Assembly (NCBI GenBank): GCA_031277945.1
Contig: JAITLK010000002.1
Coordinates: 62,001 to 126,000, forward strand
Source of the DNA: Microbacterium sp.
GTDB taxonomy: Bacteria; Actinomycetota; Actinomycetes; Actinomycetales; Microbacteriaceae
Reading direction: 5' to 3'
DNA: 64,000 nucleotides
Shown: piece after piece, positions 9,024-17,512 of the stretch
Position numbering within the stretch: position 1 is the first letter of the stretch
Layout: every line of letters begins with the position of its first letter
Notes under the pieces: generated by a model
Databases searched by the model: none
The model's input: the letters and a program-made list of their open reading frames with translations, nothing else
What the model was told of the DNA's origin: nothing
Translations under genes and position numbers: made by a program

Positions 9024-9937
9024 AGCCCAGCGTTCTCGTACAGCGACTCCACGTCGTCGTCGATCTCCTCCGGATCCCGGCCGTCGTCGGACCGGATGGC
9101 CCTGACCTTCGCAGCGAAGTCGGCGCCCAGTTCGTCGTACCGGGCACGCCAGGCCTCGGCACGCTCCTGCCAGTACGCCACGCACTTGTAGTTCTCCGCG
9201 GGCAGTCCGCGCTCGTGGCGAAGATATCGCCGCGCCGCTCGGTTGACGCGGCCTTCGGTCGCCACCCACACGTAGGTGTCCTCCGAGAATGCCAGCTGCT
9301 CCAGGGTCGCGACGAGCCGGCTGCCGGTGTTCCCGTTACCCGATTCATCCAGCCATACGTACTCCACCCCGTCCACGTGCGCCGCGAGACGGTGAGCACT
9401 GCTGCGGACTTCCAGCACGAGCACCGTCGACGCTTCTGCTCCCGTTTCCTCCGCGATGCGCATCGCTGCCGGCAGCCCCGGCTCATCCGCGATGAGGATC
9501 TGGCGCCGAAGGTGTGCGGGCCGCTCGTACAGTCCGCATGGCGGGTTGATCCCGACCGCGCGACCCGGCCGCGCGTGTGCAGCCCACTCGGCCGCGACTC
9601 CGCCCTCATGAACCACGAAGTCGACCACCACTTCGCCCCGGCGATGCTGGCGGATCGTGTACACGCGCATCGCCGACGCCTCGATGCCGTCCGGATACTC
9701 CCACCCCCGCAGCGAGGTGATGCGCGGCAGCCGCACCTCCTGATCGGGAGCATCCGGGAAGAACATGCGCACGTACTCGTCGCCGATCCCCGTGGTGGGA
9801 TAGTCGCTCAGGTCCTCTCCACCGAAGCAGACGCGGATGATGCCGGCGTTGGGACGTTCCACCGTCAGCACTTCTGCGCGATGGATGCGCGGAATGTAGT
9901 CGGACGGCAGGTGGGACGCGGTCGTCACGATCGCCAT
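9020..9937 (-). CDS. siderophore-interacting protein (ferric-siderophore reductase, SIP/ViuB family)
   Basis: NAD(P)H-flavin type reductase of 305 residues that releases iron from imported ferric siderophores in the cytoplasm. The N-terminal FAD-binding barrel carries an RVYTIR motif (a form of the flavin-binding RxYT/S), and the C-terminal SIP domain has the conserved GPAS-like region followed by ADEPGLPA and the terminal ENYKCVAYW(Q) stretch typical of the family. Start: ATG 9937 with AAGGAAA five to seven bases upstream; an earlier in-frame start would run into the preceding gene. It lies 38 bases after the binding protein and overlaps the following exporter subunit by GTGA, so these are co-translated. 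Confidence 0.93.
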   Translation of the reverse strand: MAIVTTASHLPSDYIPRIHRAEVLTVERPNAGIIRVCFGGEDLSDYPTTGIGDEYVRMFFPDAPDQEVRLPRITSLRGWEYPDGIEASAMRVYTIRQHRRGEVVVDFVVHEGGVAAEWAAHARPGRAVGINPPCGLYERPAHLRRQILIADEPGLPAAMRIAEETGAEASTVLVLEVRSSAHRLAAHVDGVEYVWLDESGNGNTGSRLVATLEQLAFSEDTYVWVATEGRVNRAARRYLRHERGLPAENYKCVAYWQERAEAWRARYDELGADFAAKVRAIRSDDGRDPEEIDDDVESLYENAGL

Positions 9938-9975
9938 GGTGTTTCCTTTCGGGCGCCGTTGTGCCGCGGCGCAGG

Positions 9976-10983
9976 TCAGAAGTCGTCGAAGCCCTCGACG
10001 GCGGTCACGATGCGCTGGACGAAGCTGGTGTAGGTGAGGGCGAATCCGAACCGCTCGGCGAGGTTGCCGTTGATCCAATGACCGCTCGCCACAGCCGGGA
10101 CACGTGCCAGAAGCGGGTCGAGGTCCGCATCGGCCTCCGCCTTGAAGACGAACAGGATGTCTGCGTCGGTGAGGGCGCTCACTGCGTTCTCGTAGCTCAG
10201 CATGTGTCCGTCGCCGTTCTGATTGGCCGGCGCGGAGCTGATCTCGTCGTTGTCGAGGATCGTCAGGCCGAGCGCCGGCAGGACGACCTGGTACACCGAG
10301 TCACCGGAGATCACGGTGAAGTTGTCCTCCGGGGCATGGATCACGGATGCGACCTTGCCGGCCGTGTACGAGCCGATCTTCTTGTTGGCATCGGCCACGG
10401 CTGACTCGTAGTCGGCGATCGCCGCGCTGGCCTTGTCGGCGCGGCCGAGCAGCGTCAGCTGGTCCGTCATCGCCACGAAGGGATCATCCACCGACGCGCC
10501 CGCCACGTCGATCCCGTCGTTGACGGCGAGAACGGGGGCGATTTCATCGAGCTTGAAGTCTTCGCCGTCGTAGTAGTTCCACCACCCCACGCCCACCACA
10601 ATGAGGTCGGGCCGGTAGGAGGCGACCTCCTCCCGGTTCAGGTCGAAGGCCGTGTTCTTGAGGTGCGCCGCGCTGCTGTCTACGAGGGCGGACAGCGGGC
10701 TGTCCTTGCCGTACGCGGTCGCCACGATCGGATAGTCGGCCAGCAGCGCCATCTCGAGTCCGCTGCGGCTGTCCAGCACGACGACGCGCTGCGGCTCAGC
10801 GGGAATCGTGGCGGTGTATCCCTCATAGGAGAAGTCGATGCTGTCCGAGTTCGCGGACGTGGCGCTCGATGTGGCGGGCTCGTCCGCGGAACCGGTGGAG
10901 CATCCCACCAGGAGCGCGGCCGAGGCGAGGACGGCCGCAGTCGCGGCGACGGCGCGACGGAGGGGGGAGGGGGCGAAGGGCAT
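9976..10983 (-). CDS. siderophore ABC transporter substrate-binding lipoprotein
   Basis: Lipid-anchored binding protein of the FecB/FepB class (335 residues) that captures a ferric siderophore outside the membrane and hands it to the FecCD-type permeases. The signal peptide ends in LLVGC (Cys28). The two-lobed fold shows ALLADYPIVATAYG, the RPDLIVVG strand and the helical backbone connector. The ATG start has AAGGAA seven bases upstream. It heads an operon with the reductase and the exporter pair, driven by the module at 11050-11103. Its permeases and ATPase are in the neighbouring operon, a split arrangement that requires co-regulation. Confidence 0.93.
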   Translation of the reverse strand: MPFAPSPLRRAVAATAAVLASAALLVGCSTGSADEPATSSATSANSDSIDFSYEGYTATIPAEPQRVVVLDSRSGLEMALLADYPIVATAYGKDSPLSALVDSSAAHLKNTAFDLNREEVASYRPDLIVVGVGWWNYYDGEDFKLDEIAPVLAVNDGIDVAGASVDDPFVAMTDQLTLLGRADKASAAIADYESAVADANKKIGSYTAGKVASVIHAPEDNFTVISGDSVYQVVLPALGLTILDNDEISSAPANQNGDGHMLSYENAVSALTDADILFVFKAEADADLDPLLARVPAVASGHWINGNLAERFGFALTYTSFVQRIVTAVEGFDDF

Positions 10984-11049
10984 GGTTGTTCCTTGTGGGG
11001 CGCGCGGGCGCCGGGTCGAGGGGTGAGGAGGGCTCTGGGCCCGATATCC

Positions 11050-11103
11050 ACGCTAGGAAGCGGCGACGGCGCGTGGGGGACGTGGTGCATCGCGTTCCGG
11101 ACA
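11050..11103 (-). promoter_or_regulatory. AraC-type operator and promoter before the binding-protein operon
   Basis: Read on the minus strand, a 26-base element begins with TGTCCGGAACG and ends with ACGTCC, giving two TGTCC/CGTCC half-sites 21 bases apart (two helical turns). After 18 bases comes TTCCTAGCGT, whose TAGCGT (11055-11050) is a -10 box. The same elements with identical spacing occur at 14171-14224. The arrangement fits direct-repeat binding by an AraC activator. Confidence 0.65.
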
Positions 11104-11129
11104 TCCCAGGACCAGCCGAGCGGCGATGC

Positions 11130-11945
11130 TCACACTCGCTCGCGGCCCAGCGGAACCACCAGCGGCGTGCCGGTCACGGGATCATCGATGACGCGGCAGC
11201 GCAGCCCGAACACCTCTTCCACCAGGTTCGCCGTAACGATGCTCCCCGGCGCCCCCTCCGCGACGATGCGGCCGTCCTTCATCGCGATGAGGTGTGTGGC
11301 GTACCGTGCCGCATGGTTCAGATCGTGGAGTACGGCGACGAGCGTGCTGCCCGCGCGGTGCAGGTCGGTGAACAGCTCCATCAGCTCGATCTGGTGCGCG
11401 ATGTCGAGGAAGGTCGTCGGCTCATCCAGAAGCAGGAGGGGGGTCTCCTGCGCCAGCACCATCGCCACCCAGACCCGTTGCCGCTGACCGCCGGAGAGCT
11501 GGTCGACGAGGCGTGCGGAGAGATTCGTGACACCGGTGGCCGCCATCGCGGTGAGGACGGCGGCTTCGTCGACGTCCGTCCACTGCCGAAGCAGCCCCTG
11601 GTGCGGATAGCGTCCGCGGGACACCAGGTCCGCCACGGTGATCCCGTCCGGCGCGAGGGATGTCTGCGGCAGCAGGCCGAGCCGGCGCGCGACATCCTTG
11701 GCGCGGTAGGACGCGATCTCCCGTCCGTCGAGGAGGACATGGCCGTCGAGCGGGCGCAGCAACCGCGAGAGAGCCCGAAGCAGGGTCGACTTGCCGCAGG
11801 CGTTGGGTCCCACGATCACGGTGAAGGATCCATCGGGGATCGCCACGGACAGGTCCTCCGCGATGATCCGCCGGTCGTAGCCGAGGCGTGCGTGTTCCAC
11901 ACTCAGGCGTGTGGTGATGCCACTGGTGCGGTCTGTGAGTGTCAT
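11130..11945 (-). CDS. siderophore ABC transporter ATP-binding protein, FecE-like
   Basis: Cytoplasmic ATPase (271 residues) powering ferric-siderophore import. Walker A is GPNACGKST (46-54), followed by the Q-loop (LLPQT), the signature LSGGQRQRV, Walker B LLLLDEPTT and the H-loop VLHDLNHA. This is the canonical FepC/FecE arrangement. Start: ATG 11945 with AGGAGG eight bases upstream; a longer reading frame extending to 12977 is a shadow of the permease gene. It lies 32 bases after the second permease in the same operon. Confidence 0.95.
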   Translation of the reverse strand: MTLTDRTSGITTRLSVEHARLGYDRRIIAEDLSVAIPDGSFTVIVGPNACGKSTLLRALSRLLRPLDGHVLLDGREIASYRAKDVARRLGLLPQTSLAPDGITVADLVSRGRYPHQGLLRQWTDVDEAAVLTAMAATGVTNLSARLVDQLSGGQRQRVWVAMVLAQETPLLLLDEPTTFLDIAHQIELMELFTDLHRAGSTLVAVLHDLNHAARYATHLIAMKDGRIVAEGAPGSIVTANLVEEVFGLRCRVIDDPVTGTPLVVPLGRERV

Positions 11946-11977
11946 GAGGTCCTCCTGACAGATCGGGCGGATGGAGG

Positions 11978-13051
11978 CTACTGAGCCGAACGGCGTCGTG
12001 CCTCGCGCACCAGGAGCCACACCAGGTACACGCCACCGAGGACGACCGTGATGGTTCCGACCGGGAGCATCGCCGGCAGTGCGTGCATGGCGAGGTAGTC
12101 GGATGCCGCGAGCAGCAGCGCTCCGAGCACCGCCGATGCGGCGACGGATACGCCGGCCGTGCGGGTCAGGCGTCGGGCGATCTGCGGGGCCGCCAACGCG
12201 ACGAACGAGATCGGCCCGGCCGCGGCCGTGACGACCGCGATGAGCGCGACGGACAGCAGCATGAGTGCGAGGCGAGCGGATTCGACACGGACGCCGAGCG
12301 CTTTCGCGGCGTCGTCGCCGAGCTCGAGCTGGCGCAGCGGCCGGGCCATCCACAGTGTGAACACGAGGAGGACCGTGACCAGGAGCGATCCCACTCCGGT
12401 CTGCTGCCAGGTGATGCCGTTGAGCGAGCCGGTACCCCACACGGCGGCGACGAGTGCGGTATCGAGATCGGCTGTCAGCATCAACCAGGTGTTGACCGAG
12501 CTGAGCATCGCCGATACTCCGATACCCACGATGATCAGCCGGAAGCCCTGAACGCCGCGGCGGAACGCCAGGACGTACACCAGGGCCGCCGTCACGACCC
12601 CGCCGAGGAAGGCGCCCGCTGCCACCTGCACGTAGGTGCCATGCACGAGGATCATGACGATCAGCGCCCCCGTGTAAGCGCCGGCGGAGAATCCCACCAC
12701 ATCCGGACTCGCCAGAGGGTTGCGCGTCAACGACTGGAACACCGCCCCGCTCGCGCCGAGCGCCGCCCCGAACACCACGGCTGCAAGGGCGCGTGGCATA
12801 CGCCACTCGACGACCACCGTGTGGGCGAAGTCGCGGGTGGCGCCGAACAGCGCGCCGAAGACCTCGCGGATATCGAGCGAATAGTCGCCGCTGGCCAGGG
12901 CCGCGACAGTGATGGCGATGGCAGCGGTGCCGAGGACGAAGCAGACGATCAGGGTGCGCAGATCCACGCGCAGCCACACCCCGCGGTGGTGCCAGCGCAG
13001 CACCCGTCGCCCATGAACGATGTGGCGGTTCGTCGCAGGAGCGGCGGTCAC
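11978..13051 (-). CDS. FecCD-family siderophore permease, second subunit
   Basis: Inner-membrane permease of 357 residues with about nine or ten transmembrane helices, beginning near residue 33. Family signatures include GASGAVFQSLTRNPLASPDVVGFSAGA and, near the end, GPISFVALAAPQIARRL (coupling helix that contacts the ATPase). It overlaps the first permease by GTGA (GTG 13051) and pairs with it as a heterodimer. The polar N-terminal 30 residues are slightly longer than in FepD. Confidence 0.94.
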   Translation of the reverse strand: MTAAPATNRHIVHGRRVLRWHHRGVWLRVDLRTLIVCFVLGTAAIAITVAALASGDYSLDIREVFGALFGATRDFAHTVVVEWRMPRALAAVVFGAALGASGAVFQSLTRNPLASPDVVGFSAGAYTGALIVMILVHGTYVQVAAGAFLGGVVTAALVYVLAFRRGVQGFRLIIVGIGVSAMLSSVNTWLMLTADLDTALVAAVWGTGSLNGITWQQTGVGSLLVTVLLVFTLWMARPLRQLELGDDAAKALGVRVESARLALMLLSVALIAVVTAAAGPISFVALAAPQIARRLTRTAGVSVAASAVLGALLLAASDYLAMHALPAMLPVGTITVVLGGVYLVWLLVREARRRSAQ

Positions 13052-14118
13052 AGCCCGCTCGCCCGACGTCGACGGATGAGGGCGATGAGTACGGGTGCGC
13101 CGACGAATGCGGTGACGATGCCGACGGGGATCTCGGCCGGCCGCATCACGAGGCGGCCGGTGATGTCAGCGATGAGCAGCAGCAGCGGTGCGAGCGCGAC
13201 GGTGAACGCGAGGATCCAGCGCTGGTCGGGGCCGACGATCCATCGTGCGACGTGCGGCACCATGAGCCCGACGAAACCGATGGGGCCCGCGATCGCGGTG
13301 GCGCCGCCGGCGAGGAGGGTGACGGCGATCACCACCATCACGCGGGTACGGAGCACGCGCGTGCCGAGCGCAGCGGCAAGATCATCTCCGAGCGCGATGG
13401 AGTTGAGCGGGGGCGCCACGATGAGCGCGATGACCAGGCCGATCGCGAGGAAGGGGACCACAGGAAGCACCACATCGAAGCTGCGCCCGACCACGGTTCC
13501 GGCACCCCATCCGCGCATCTTGTCGAAGGCCTCGGGATTCAGCAGGGTCATCGCTCCGGTGAGGCCGCCGAGAACGGCACCGATCGCGACGCCCCCCAGC
13601 ACCAGGCGCAGGGGGTCGGCCCCGCCACGGCCCGCCGCTCCAATGGCATAGACCGCGACCGTGACCGCGAGAGACCCTGCGAAGGCGAACCACACATAGC
13701 CGGACACCGTGCTGATCCCGAACACGCCGATGCCGAGGGCGACGGCGAACGACGCTCCGGCGTTCACGCCGAGGATGCCGGGGTCGGCGAGCGGGTTTCG
13801 GGTCAGGGCCTGGATGAGCGCTCCCGCGACACCCAGGGCGATCCCGACCACGAGTCCGACGAGGGTGCGGGGCAGTCGCAGATCCCAGATGACATAGTGC
13901 TCGTCAAGGTCCGCAGGGGAGACCAGCGCCTCCCAGACGGTGGGTAGGGCGATGCTGCGCGACCCCACGGAGATGCTGATCAAGACGACTCCGGCGAGTG
14001 CGCCGAACGCGAGCAGCAGCAGGAGTGTGCGCGTGAGAGCACTGCGCCGAACTCCCCTGGCCTGCGGAGGAGGAGGCGCCGTCGCAACGGCGGAAGCGAT
14101 CGGGGAGGGTGCGGTCAC
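13048..14118 (-). CDS. FecCD-family siderophore permease, first subunit
   Basis: Inner-membrane permease of 356 residues with about nine or ten helices after a Pro/Ala-rich N-terminus. The conserved ALIQALTRNPLADPGILGVNAGA loop and the C-terminal GPIGFVGLMVPHVARW coupling region are diagnostic for FecCD. The GTG start at 14118 is the first gene of the permease-ATPase operon and follows the promoter module at 14171-14224, leaving a leader of about 45 bases. Confidence 0.94.
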   Translation of the reverse strand: MTAPSPIASAVATAPPPPQARGVRRSALTRTLLLLLAFGALAGVVLISISVGSRSIALPTVWEALVSPADLDEHYVIWDLRLPRTLVGLVVGIALGVAGALIQALTRNPLADPGILGVNAGASFAVALGIGVFGISTVSGYVWFAFAGSLAVTVAVYAIGAAGRGGADPLRLVLGGVAIGAVLGGLTGAMTLLNPEAFDKMRGWGAGTVVGRSFDVVLPVVPFLAIGLVIALIVAPPLNSIALGDDLAAALGTRVLRTRVMVVIAVTLLAGGATAIAGPIGFVGLMVPHVARWIVGPDQRWILAFTVALAPLLLLIADITGRLVMRPAEIPVGIVTAFVGAPVLIALIRRRRASGL

Positions 14119-14170
14119 GGGTTCGTTCTCCGATATGGTGATGCGGACGCGTCAGACCGCGCCCTCTTCG

Positions 14171-14224
14171 AGGCTAGGAACACGCGGATCGGCACGGCGG
14201 ACATCACGTGTCCCGTTTCGGACA
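14171..14224 (-). promoter_or_regulatory. AraC-type operator and promoter before the FecCD operon
   Basis: On the minus strand, TGTCCGAAACG opens a 26-base element that closes with ATGTCC (two TGTCC half-sites 21 bases apart). After 18 bases comes TTCCTAGCCT, with TAGCCT (14176-14171) as the -10 box. Order, spacing and most bases match the module at 11050-11103, so both operons probably answer to the same regulator, most simply the AraC protein encoded next door. Confidence 0.68.
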
Positions 14225-14275
14225 CCGCTGTACCGCAGGCGTGGTCGTCGTCCGCCCGGGCGATGCCCCTTCGTC

Positions 14276-15079
14276 TCAGAGCTGTTCGATGACGTCGCCG
14301 GGCGTGTAGCCGACGGTGCGATGAAACGCGGCCACGAAAGCGCTCGTGGAGCCGTAGCCGACGCGGCGGGCGACGCTCTTCACACTTGTGCCGTCGGCAA
14401 GCTGCCCGACCGCCGCGCGCATGCGGACGAGCCGGCGCCAGCGAGCGAAACTCATCGCCACCTCCGCGGTGAACGCGCGAGTAAGCGTACGCGAGGTCAT
14501 GCTGAGCAGCGACGCCCACTGTTCCAACGACCGATCGTCACCCGGGTCGGACAGGATCGCATTGACCAGCGGGGTGAGCCGGGGATCGAGCGGTACCGGC
14601 ACATCCAGCTGCACTGCATCGGCGGTCTGCAGCAGATCCATGCACACCTGTTGTGCGCGGACGCGCTGTTCGATGGTCATCCGCGCGCTGCGCAGGTGGA
14701 TGAGCAACTGGCGGACAGCGGGATTCAGACTCACTGCCACCGGATGGTGCCATGCACGCGTCCAGGACTCGGGGGCGAAGTAGGTCGTGCGCACCGCGGC
14801 CTCGGTCCGTACCGATCCTTCGTGGGGAGTGCCCGCGGGAATCCAGAGGCCGACACCCGGCGTGACGGTCCACTGTCTTCCGCCGGAGTGCATCGTGATG
14901 ATTCCGCGGTCACTCCACACCAGTTCGTGTTCGGAGTGGGTGTGCAATGGCCAGGTCTCCGCGTGTGCAGTCGGCCGGACGCTGGTCGTCAGGAGGAAAG
15001 GACGTTGCACCTCCGCCCCGACGTGATGGGCGACATGCCGCCGGGTCGAGGCGGGTCGAGCGGGGGAGAGCAACGTCAA
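14276..15079 (-). CDS. AraC-family regulator of the siderophore locus
   Basis: Transcription regulator of 267 residues. An N-terminal cupin-type sensing domain (HTHSEHELVW, about 46-55; PAGTPHEG) is followed by a C-terminal double helix-turn-helix (about 170-265) with LSMTSRTLTRAF and the second helix pair ending in GYGSTSAFVAAFHRTVGYTPG, the AraC hallmark. The likely start is TTG 15079, with GGAGG about 13 bases upstream. The gene lies directly beside the iron-transport operons and has a DtxR/IdeR-like box in its own promoter. Role inferred: activator of iron uptake responding to a siderophore, as PchR and YbtA do. Confidence 0.87.
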   Translation of the reverse strand: MTLLSPARPASTRRHVAHHVGAEVQRPFLLTTSVRPTAHAETWPLHTHSEHELVWSDRGIITMHSGGRQWTVTPGVGLWIPAGTPHEGSVRTEAAVRTTYFAPESWTRAWHHPVAVSLNPAVRQLLIHLRSARMTIEQRVRAQQVCMDLLQTADAVQLDVPVPLDPRLTPLVNAILSDPGDDRSLEQWASLLSMTSRTLTRAFTAEVAMSFARWRRLVRMRAAVGQLADGTSVKSVARRVGYGSTSAFVAAFHRTVGYTPGDVIEQL

Positions 15080-15099
15080 GAGGGACCTCCGGGTCCAAG

Positions 15100-15118
15100 T
15101 AAGGCCACCCTAACCTTA
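15100..15118 (-). promoter_or_regulatory. DtxR/IdeR-like iron box
   Basis: The 19-mer TAAGGCCACCCTAACCTTA (plus strand) agrees with the DtxR/IdeR consensus palindrome at about 14 of 19 positions on its better strand, including the core TAACCT half. It lies 21-39 bases before the AraC start and covers a possible -10 (TAAGGT on the minus strand), so iron-loaded DtxR/IdeR would block araC transcription. Confidence 0.6.
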
Positions 15119-15276
15119 GCAACATCTGATGAAACATGATCGGCGGTGAATCGGAGTGATCGTCCGACGTGACGTTTCGTGACCGGTGATTGCGGCAGAT
15201 GAAAAACACGCCACCACGCCCGCGCCAGCGGCGCTGTACTGGAGCTCTGCGAAGCCGCCCCTCAGAGGAGTCCGAC

Positions 15277-15939
15277 ATGACACGCACCACCCACGCCGCA
15301 CCCGCCCTGCTCGATCACATCGTCATCGCCGGTCCCGATCTCGCCGGCGTGATCGCCTGGTTCGCAAAACGCACGGGGGTGACGGCCGCACCCGGCGGCG
15401 CCCACCCCACCGGCACGGCCAACGCGCTGGTGGCCCTGACCGTCGATGGTGAGCGCGTCCCCCACTACATCGAACTGATCGGCCCGAACCCGGACATCGA
15501 GCACGAGGAAGCGGTGACCACGTTCGGCATCGACGGCCTCGACGCGCCCCGCATCGTCACCTATGCGGTTCACCCCGCAGACATCGAGGAGGCGGTCGCC
15601 GGCTCGCGTGCTCGTGGCTATGACCCCGGGGAGATCTGGGACCTGTCGCGCCGCCGGCCCGACGGGGTACTGCTGGAGTGGCGCCTGACCCGGGGTAGCG
15701 GCAACGCCGCGGTGCCGTTCCTGATCGACTGGGGGAACACCCCTCAGCCGGGCCTCAGCGACATCCCCACCATCGAGCTGGTGAGCTTCGAGCGGGTGGT
15801 GTCTGATGAAGCGGCCCTCTCCGCAGTGCACGATGCCCTCGGCCTCGGTGACGACGCGCTCGTCCCCCTCGTGACCGGTGAGGCGGACACCTACCGGCTG
15901 ACGGTGCGAAACGCCCAGGGCGAAGAGGTCGTGCTGTGA
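15277..15939 (+). CDS. VOC-family (glyoxalase-like) protein
   Basis: The 220-residue protein has the vicinal-oxygen-chelate fold: LLDHIVIAGPDLAG opens a glyoxalase-like domain with PHYIELIGPNP and DGVLLEWRLT strands that supply typical metal-ligand positions (His and Glu). The sequence resembles the Glyoxalase_3 group, but the substrate is unknown. Start: ATG 15277 with AGAGGAG upstream. It overlaps the following M20 amidohydrolase by GTGA and is divergent from the AraC gene, so it may share the iron-controlled intergenic region; that is inference only. Confidence 0.8.
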   Translation: MTRTTHAAPALLDHIVIAGPDLAGVIAWFAKRTGVTAAPGGAHPTGTANALVALTVDGERVPHYIELIGPNPDIEHEEAVTTFGIDGLDAPRIVTYAVHPADIEEAVAGSRARGYDPGEIWDLSRRRPDGVLLEWRLTRGSGNAAVPFLIDWGNTPQPGLSDIPTIELVSFERVVSDEAALSAVHDALGLGDDALVPLVTGEADTYRLTVRNAQGEEVVL

Positions 15940-17333
15940 CCCTTCACGATGTGGACGTGCTGGCGCCGGAGGATGAGGAAGCGGTGACCGCGGCGCAGGG
16001 TGGGGCATCGGAGCGTGCGCTGCGGGCGGCGCTGGACTGGCAGCTGCGCAGCTCGCGGCAGGTGGAGGCGGTCACCGTCATCGAGCAGTCAGTGCACGCG
16101 GGTGCCGGAGACGCTGCCGTCACCGAGGCATCACGCCGGGTCGATGAGCTGGCGCCCCGGTTGCAGAAGCTGGCGATCGACCTGCACGACGATCCCGAGA
16201 TCGGATTCGCGGAACGACGCTCCGTCGCCCGCATCGCTGAAGAACTGCGTCAGCACGGCATCACCGCGGAGATCGGTGCGTTCGGCCTGCCGACCGCTTT
16301 TCGTGCGAGCGTCGGGCCGTCCACCGGGCCGCACTTCGCTCTCATCGCGGAATACGACGCCCTCCCCGGTGTGGGGCACGCCTGCGGCCACAACATCATC
16401 GCGGCCGCCGGCGTCGGAGCTTTTCTCGCCGCGGCCCCGATCGCGGAGCGCCTCGGTGCCCGTCTCTCGCTGATCGGCACGCCGGCCGAGGAGAACGGCG
16501 GCGGCAAGGAGCTCATCCTGCGCGCCGGCGGATTCGATGACGTCGATGCTGCGGGGATGGTGCACCCGGGCGCAGGATCGGCCGTCTCACCGGTGCTGGC
16601 TCCCCGGACCACCGGCGTTCGTCGTGTCGCTGTCACGTATCGCGGTCGTGCTGCTCACGCGGCAGCGGCGCCCTGGCTCGGCCGCAACGCGCTCGATGCC
16701 GTTGTCACGGCGTACCAGAGCGTCGCCCAGCTGCGTCAGCACATCCTTCCGATCGACCGCGTGCACGGCATCATCACCGACGGGGGAGCAGTTCCCAACG
16801 TCGTGCCCGAGCAGGCCAGCGCGCTGTTCTACGTGCGTTCAGCCGAGATTGACACGTTGCGCGCTCTCACCGACCGCGTGGTCGACGCGCTCCGCGGGGC
16901 CGCCCTCGCAACGGGGACGATCGCCGATATCGACGTGGATCCCGTCCCGCCCTATCTGCCGCTCCAGCACAACCACGAGCTCGCCCGTCGGTGGGTGCAG
17001 GCCGTGCGCGCTCGCGGCCGTGACGTCCCCGCGTCCCCCGTGGTCCAAGGACAGGGCGGCGCCTCCACCGACATGGGCAACGTCAGCCACTATGTACCCT
17101 CCCTCCACCCGTCGATCGGACTGGGCGGGCCCGACGATGTGCATCCGCACAACGCCGCGTTCGCCGCCCACACGATCCAGCCGGCGTCGTTCGCGGCACT
17201 CTCCGATGCGGCGGTGGCGCTCGCGGTGACGGCAGTGGACTTCCTGGCCGATGCGGAGCTTCGCGCTGAGGTCGCCGCGGAATTCGCGGCGCAGGGCGGG
17301 CGATTCCGCTGGACGGACGCGGCGGCGGGCTGA
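15936..17333 (+). CDS. M20-family amidohydrolase (AbgB/Pm20d2-like)
   Basis: Zinc-dependent peptidase or amidohydrolase of 465 residues. The metal motif HACGHN with EYDALPGVG is at 139-153, the catalytic PAEENGGGK follows at about 187, and GRAAHAAAAPWLGRNALD marks the dimerisation domain insert, as in aminobenzoyl-glutamate hydrolases and carnosine-type dipeptidases. The enzyme proper starts near residue 66; the first 65 residues form an acidic and helical extension that is not part of the usual M20 fold. GTG start overlapping the VOC gene (GTGA). Substrate unknown. Confidence 0.88.
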   Translation: MTLHDVDVLAPEDEEAVTAAQGGASERALRAALDWQLRSSRQVEAVTVIEQSVHAGAGDAAVTEASRRVDELAPRLQKLAIDLHDDPEIGFAERRSVARIAEELRQHGITAEIGAFGLPTAFRASVGPSTGPHFALIAEYDALPGVGHACGHNIIAAAGVGAFLAAAPIAERLGARLSLIGTPAEENGGGKELILRAGGFDDVDAAGMVHPGAGSAVSPVLAPRTTGVRRVAVTYRGRAAHAAAAPWLGRNALDAVVTAYQSVAQLRQHILPIDRVHGIITDGGAVPNVVPEQASALFYVRSAEIDTLRALTDRVVDALRGAALATGTIADIDVDPVPPYLPLQHNHELARRWVQAVRARGRDVPASPVVQGQGGASTDMGNVSHYVPSLHPSIGLGGPDDVHPHNAAFAAHTIQPASFAALSDAAVALAVTAVDFLADAELRAEVAAEFAAQGGRFRWTDAAAG

Positions 17334-17500
17334 ATACACCCGCAGGATAGCCGGTCATCGACCTCGGCAGGGCGTCTGACATCCGCCGTGCCGCGCCGGC
17401 ATTGGATCCTGCGCCAGGCGGCGCTCAGCAGCGGACGCGCATGGCCCTAGCGCGTTCCGATCCGCCACGCCACCCCCGTGAGAAGCAGGAGTCGCGTGCC

Positions 17501-17506
17501 TACTGT
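17501..17506 (+). promoter_or_regulatory. -10 box TACTGT, leaderless start at 17513
   Basis: TACTGT is followed by exactly six bases and the ATG at 17513. No ribosome binding site lies close to that start, which fits a leaderless transcript. Confidence 0.55.
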
Positions 17507-17512
17507 GTGGGT

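Noticed and set aside
12083..13651. 522-codon frame on the plus strand
   Set aside because: Antisense to both FecCD permease genes; His/Arg/Asp-rich shadow composition.
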